Source of the DNA: Halichoerus grypus
Taxonomy: Eukaryota; Chordata; Mammalia; Carnivora; Phocidae
Direction of reading: 5' to 3'
Assembly (NCBI RefSeq): GCF_964656455.1
Contig: NC_135720.1
Coordinates: forward strand, 50,432,598 to 50,496,597
Length of the DNA stretch: 64,000 bases
The notes beneath the pieces were generated by a model. It was not told where the DNA came from. It was given only the letters and a program-made list of their open reading frames with translations, and did no database searches. Position numbers and translations under genes: made by a program. The first letter of the stretch is position 1; every line of letters begins with the position of its first letter. This document shows positions 63,651 to 64,000 of this stretch, piece by piece.

Positions 63651-64000
63651 ATTTTTTTTAAATTATGTTATGTTAATCACCATACATCATTAGTCTTTGA
63701 TGTAGTGTTCCATGATTCATTGTTTGCGTAGAACACCCAGTGCTCCATTTAGTACGTGCCCTCTTTAATACCCAACACCAGGCTGACCCTTCCCCCCACC
63801 CCCCTCCCCTCTAGAACCCTCAGTTTGTTTCTCAGAGTCCATAGTCTCTCATGGTTCGTCTCCCCCTCCGATTCCCCCCCGCTTCATTTTTCCCTTCCTA
63901 CTATCTTCTTCTTTTTTTTTTTTAACATATAATGTATTATTTGTTTCAGAGGTACAGGTCTGTGGTTCAACAGTCTTACACAATTCACAGCGCTCACCAT
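63650..64000 (-). mobile_element. Young carnivore LINE-1 3' UTR, cut by the window end
   Basis: Reversed: ATGTTAATCACCATACATCA, ATTGTTTGCGTAGAACACCC, then C-rich text and AACATATAATGTATTATTTG. Runs off the edge at 64000. Confidence 0.78.

Noticed and set aside
1..64000. Prokaryotic or viral system, CRISPR array, or new defence locus
   Set aside because: Canonical vertebrate splice sites, CpG-island promoter and carnivore retrotransposons leave no room for this reading.

Overview
This is a vertebrate nuclear window, mammalian and carnivoran. The decisive sign is about 25 copies of a tRNA-derived carnivore SINE (SINEC/Can-SINE; head GGGGCGCCTGGGTGGCTCAG, CT-rich middle, AATAAATAAAATCTTAAAA tail), most still flanked by readable target-site duplications, plus carnivore-type LINE-1 3' ends. 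The young dog-specific and bear-specific SINE heads I know of are absent. A young subgroup (about 43461, 47768 and 53397) resembles pinniped copies, so an arctoid caniform, perhaps a seal, is my best guess, at low confidence. It is not a prokaryotic region, and I see no operon, CRISPR array or rRNA.

Two genes meet head to head near 35.8-36.7 kb. CDC40 (PRP17, a second-step splicing factor) runs leftwards on the minus strand. Exons 1-7 are all readable at 35563-35751, 22835-22921, 15758-15887, 6883-6966, 4769-4908, 3516-3612 and 1977-2116. Every internal boundary is canonical GT/AG and the reading frame is continuous, giving residues 1-289 of a protein of about 579. The WD40 exons lie beyond the left edge. 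Rightwards from the shared CpG-rich promoter, the position matches WASF1 (WAVE1) by conserved mammalian gene order. Only non-coding 5' material of that gene can be here, and no WASF1 coding exon is visible up to 64000.

The rest is intron or intergenic DNA shaped by transposition. CDC40 intron 3 holds a processed AP2B1 pseudogene (9604 to about 13230), broken by many frameshifts and deletions and later hit by a SINE. LINE-1 pieces of several ages lie at 9.1, 14.5-15.4, 28.8-31.9, 44.2-47.7, 54.6-57.5 and 61.5-64.0 kb. Older L2, MIR, hAT and Tigger-like fossils fill much of the remaining space.

I found no new gene system. The best leads are a SINE whose parts are in circularly permuted order (43421-43667), which looks like an end-to-end template jump by the LINE-1 reverse transcriptase; a strong candidate terminal exon with poly(A) signal 1.5 kb inside the WASF1 side (38193 to about 38340); ACTAC/TTCCC promoter motifs between the two genes; and an unexplained 37-bp direct repeat at 2569 and 3018.
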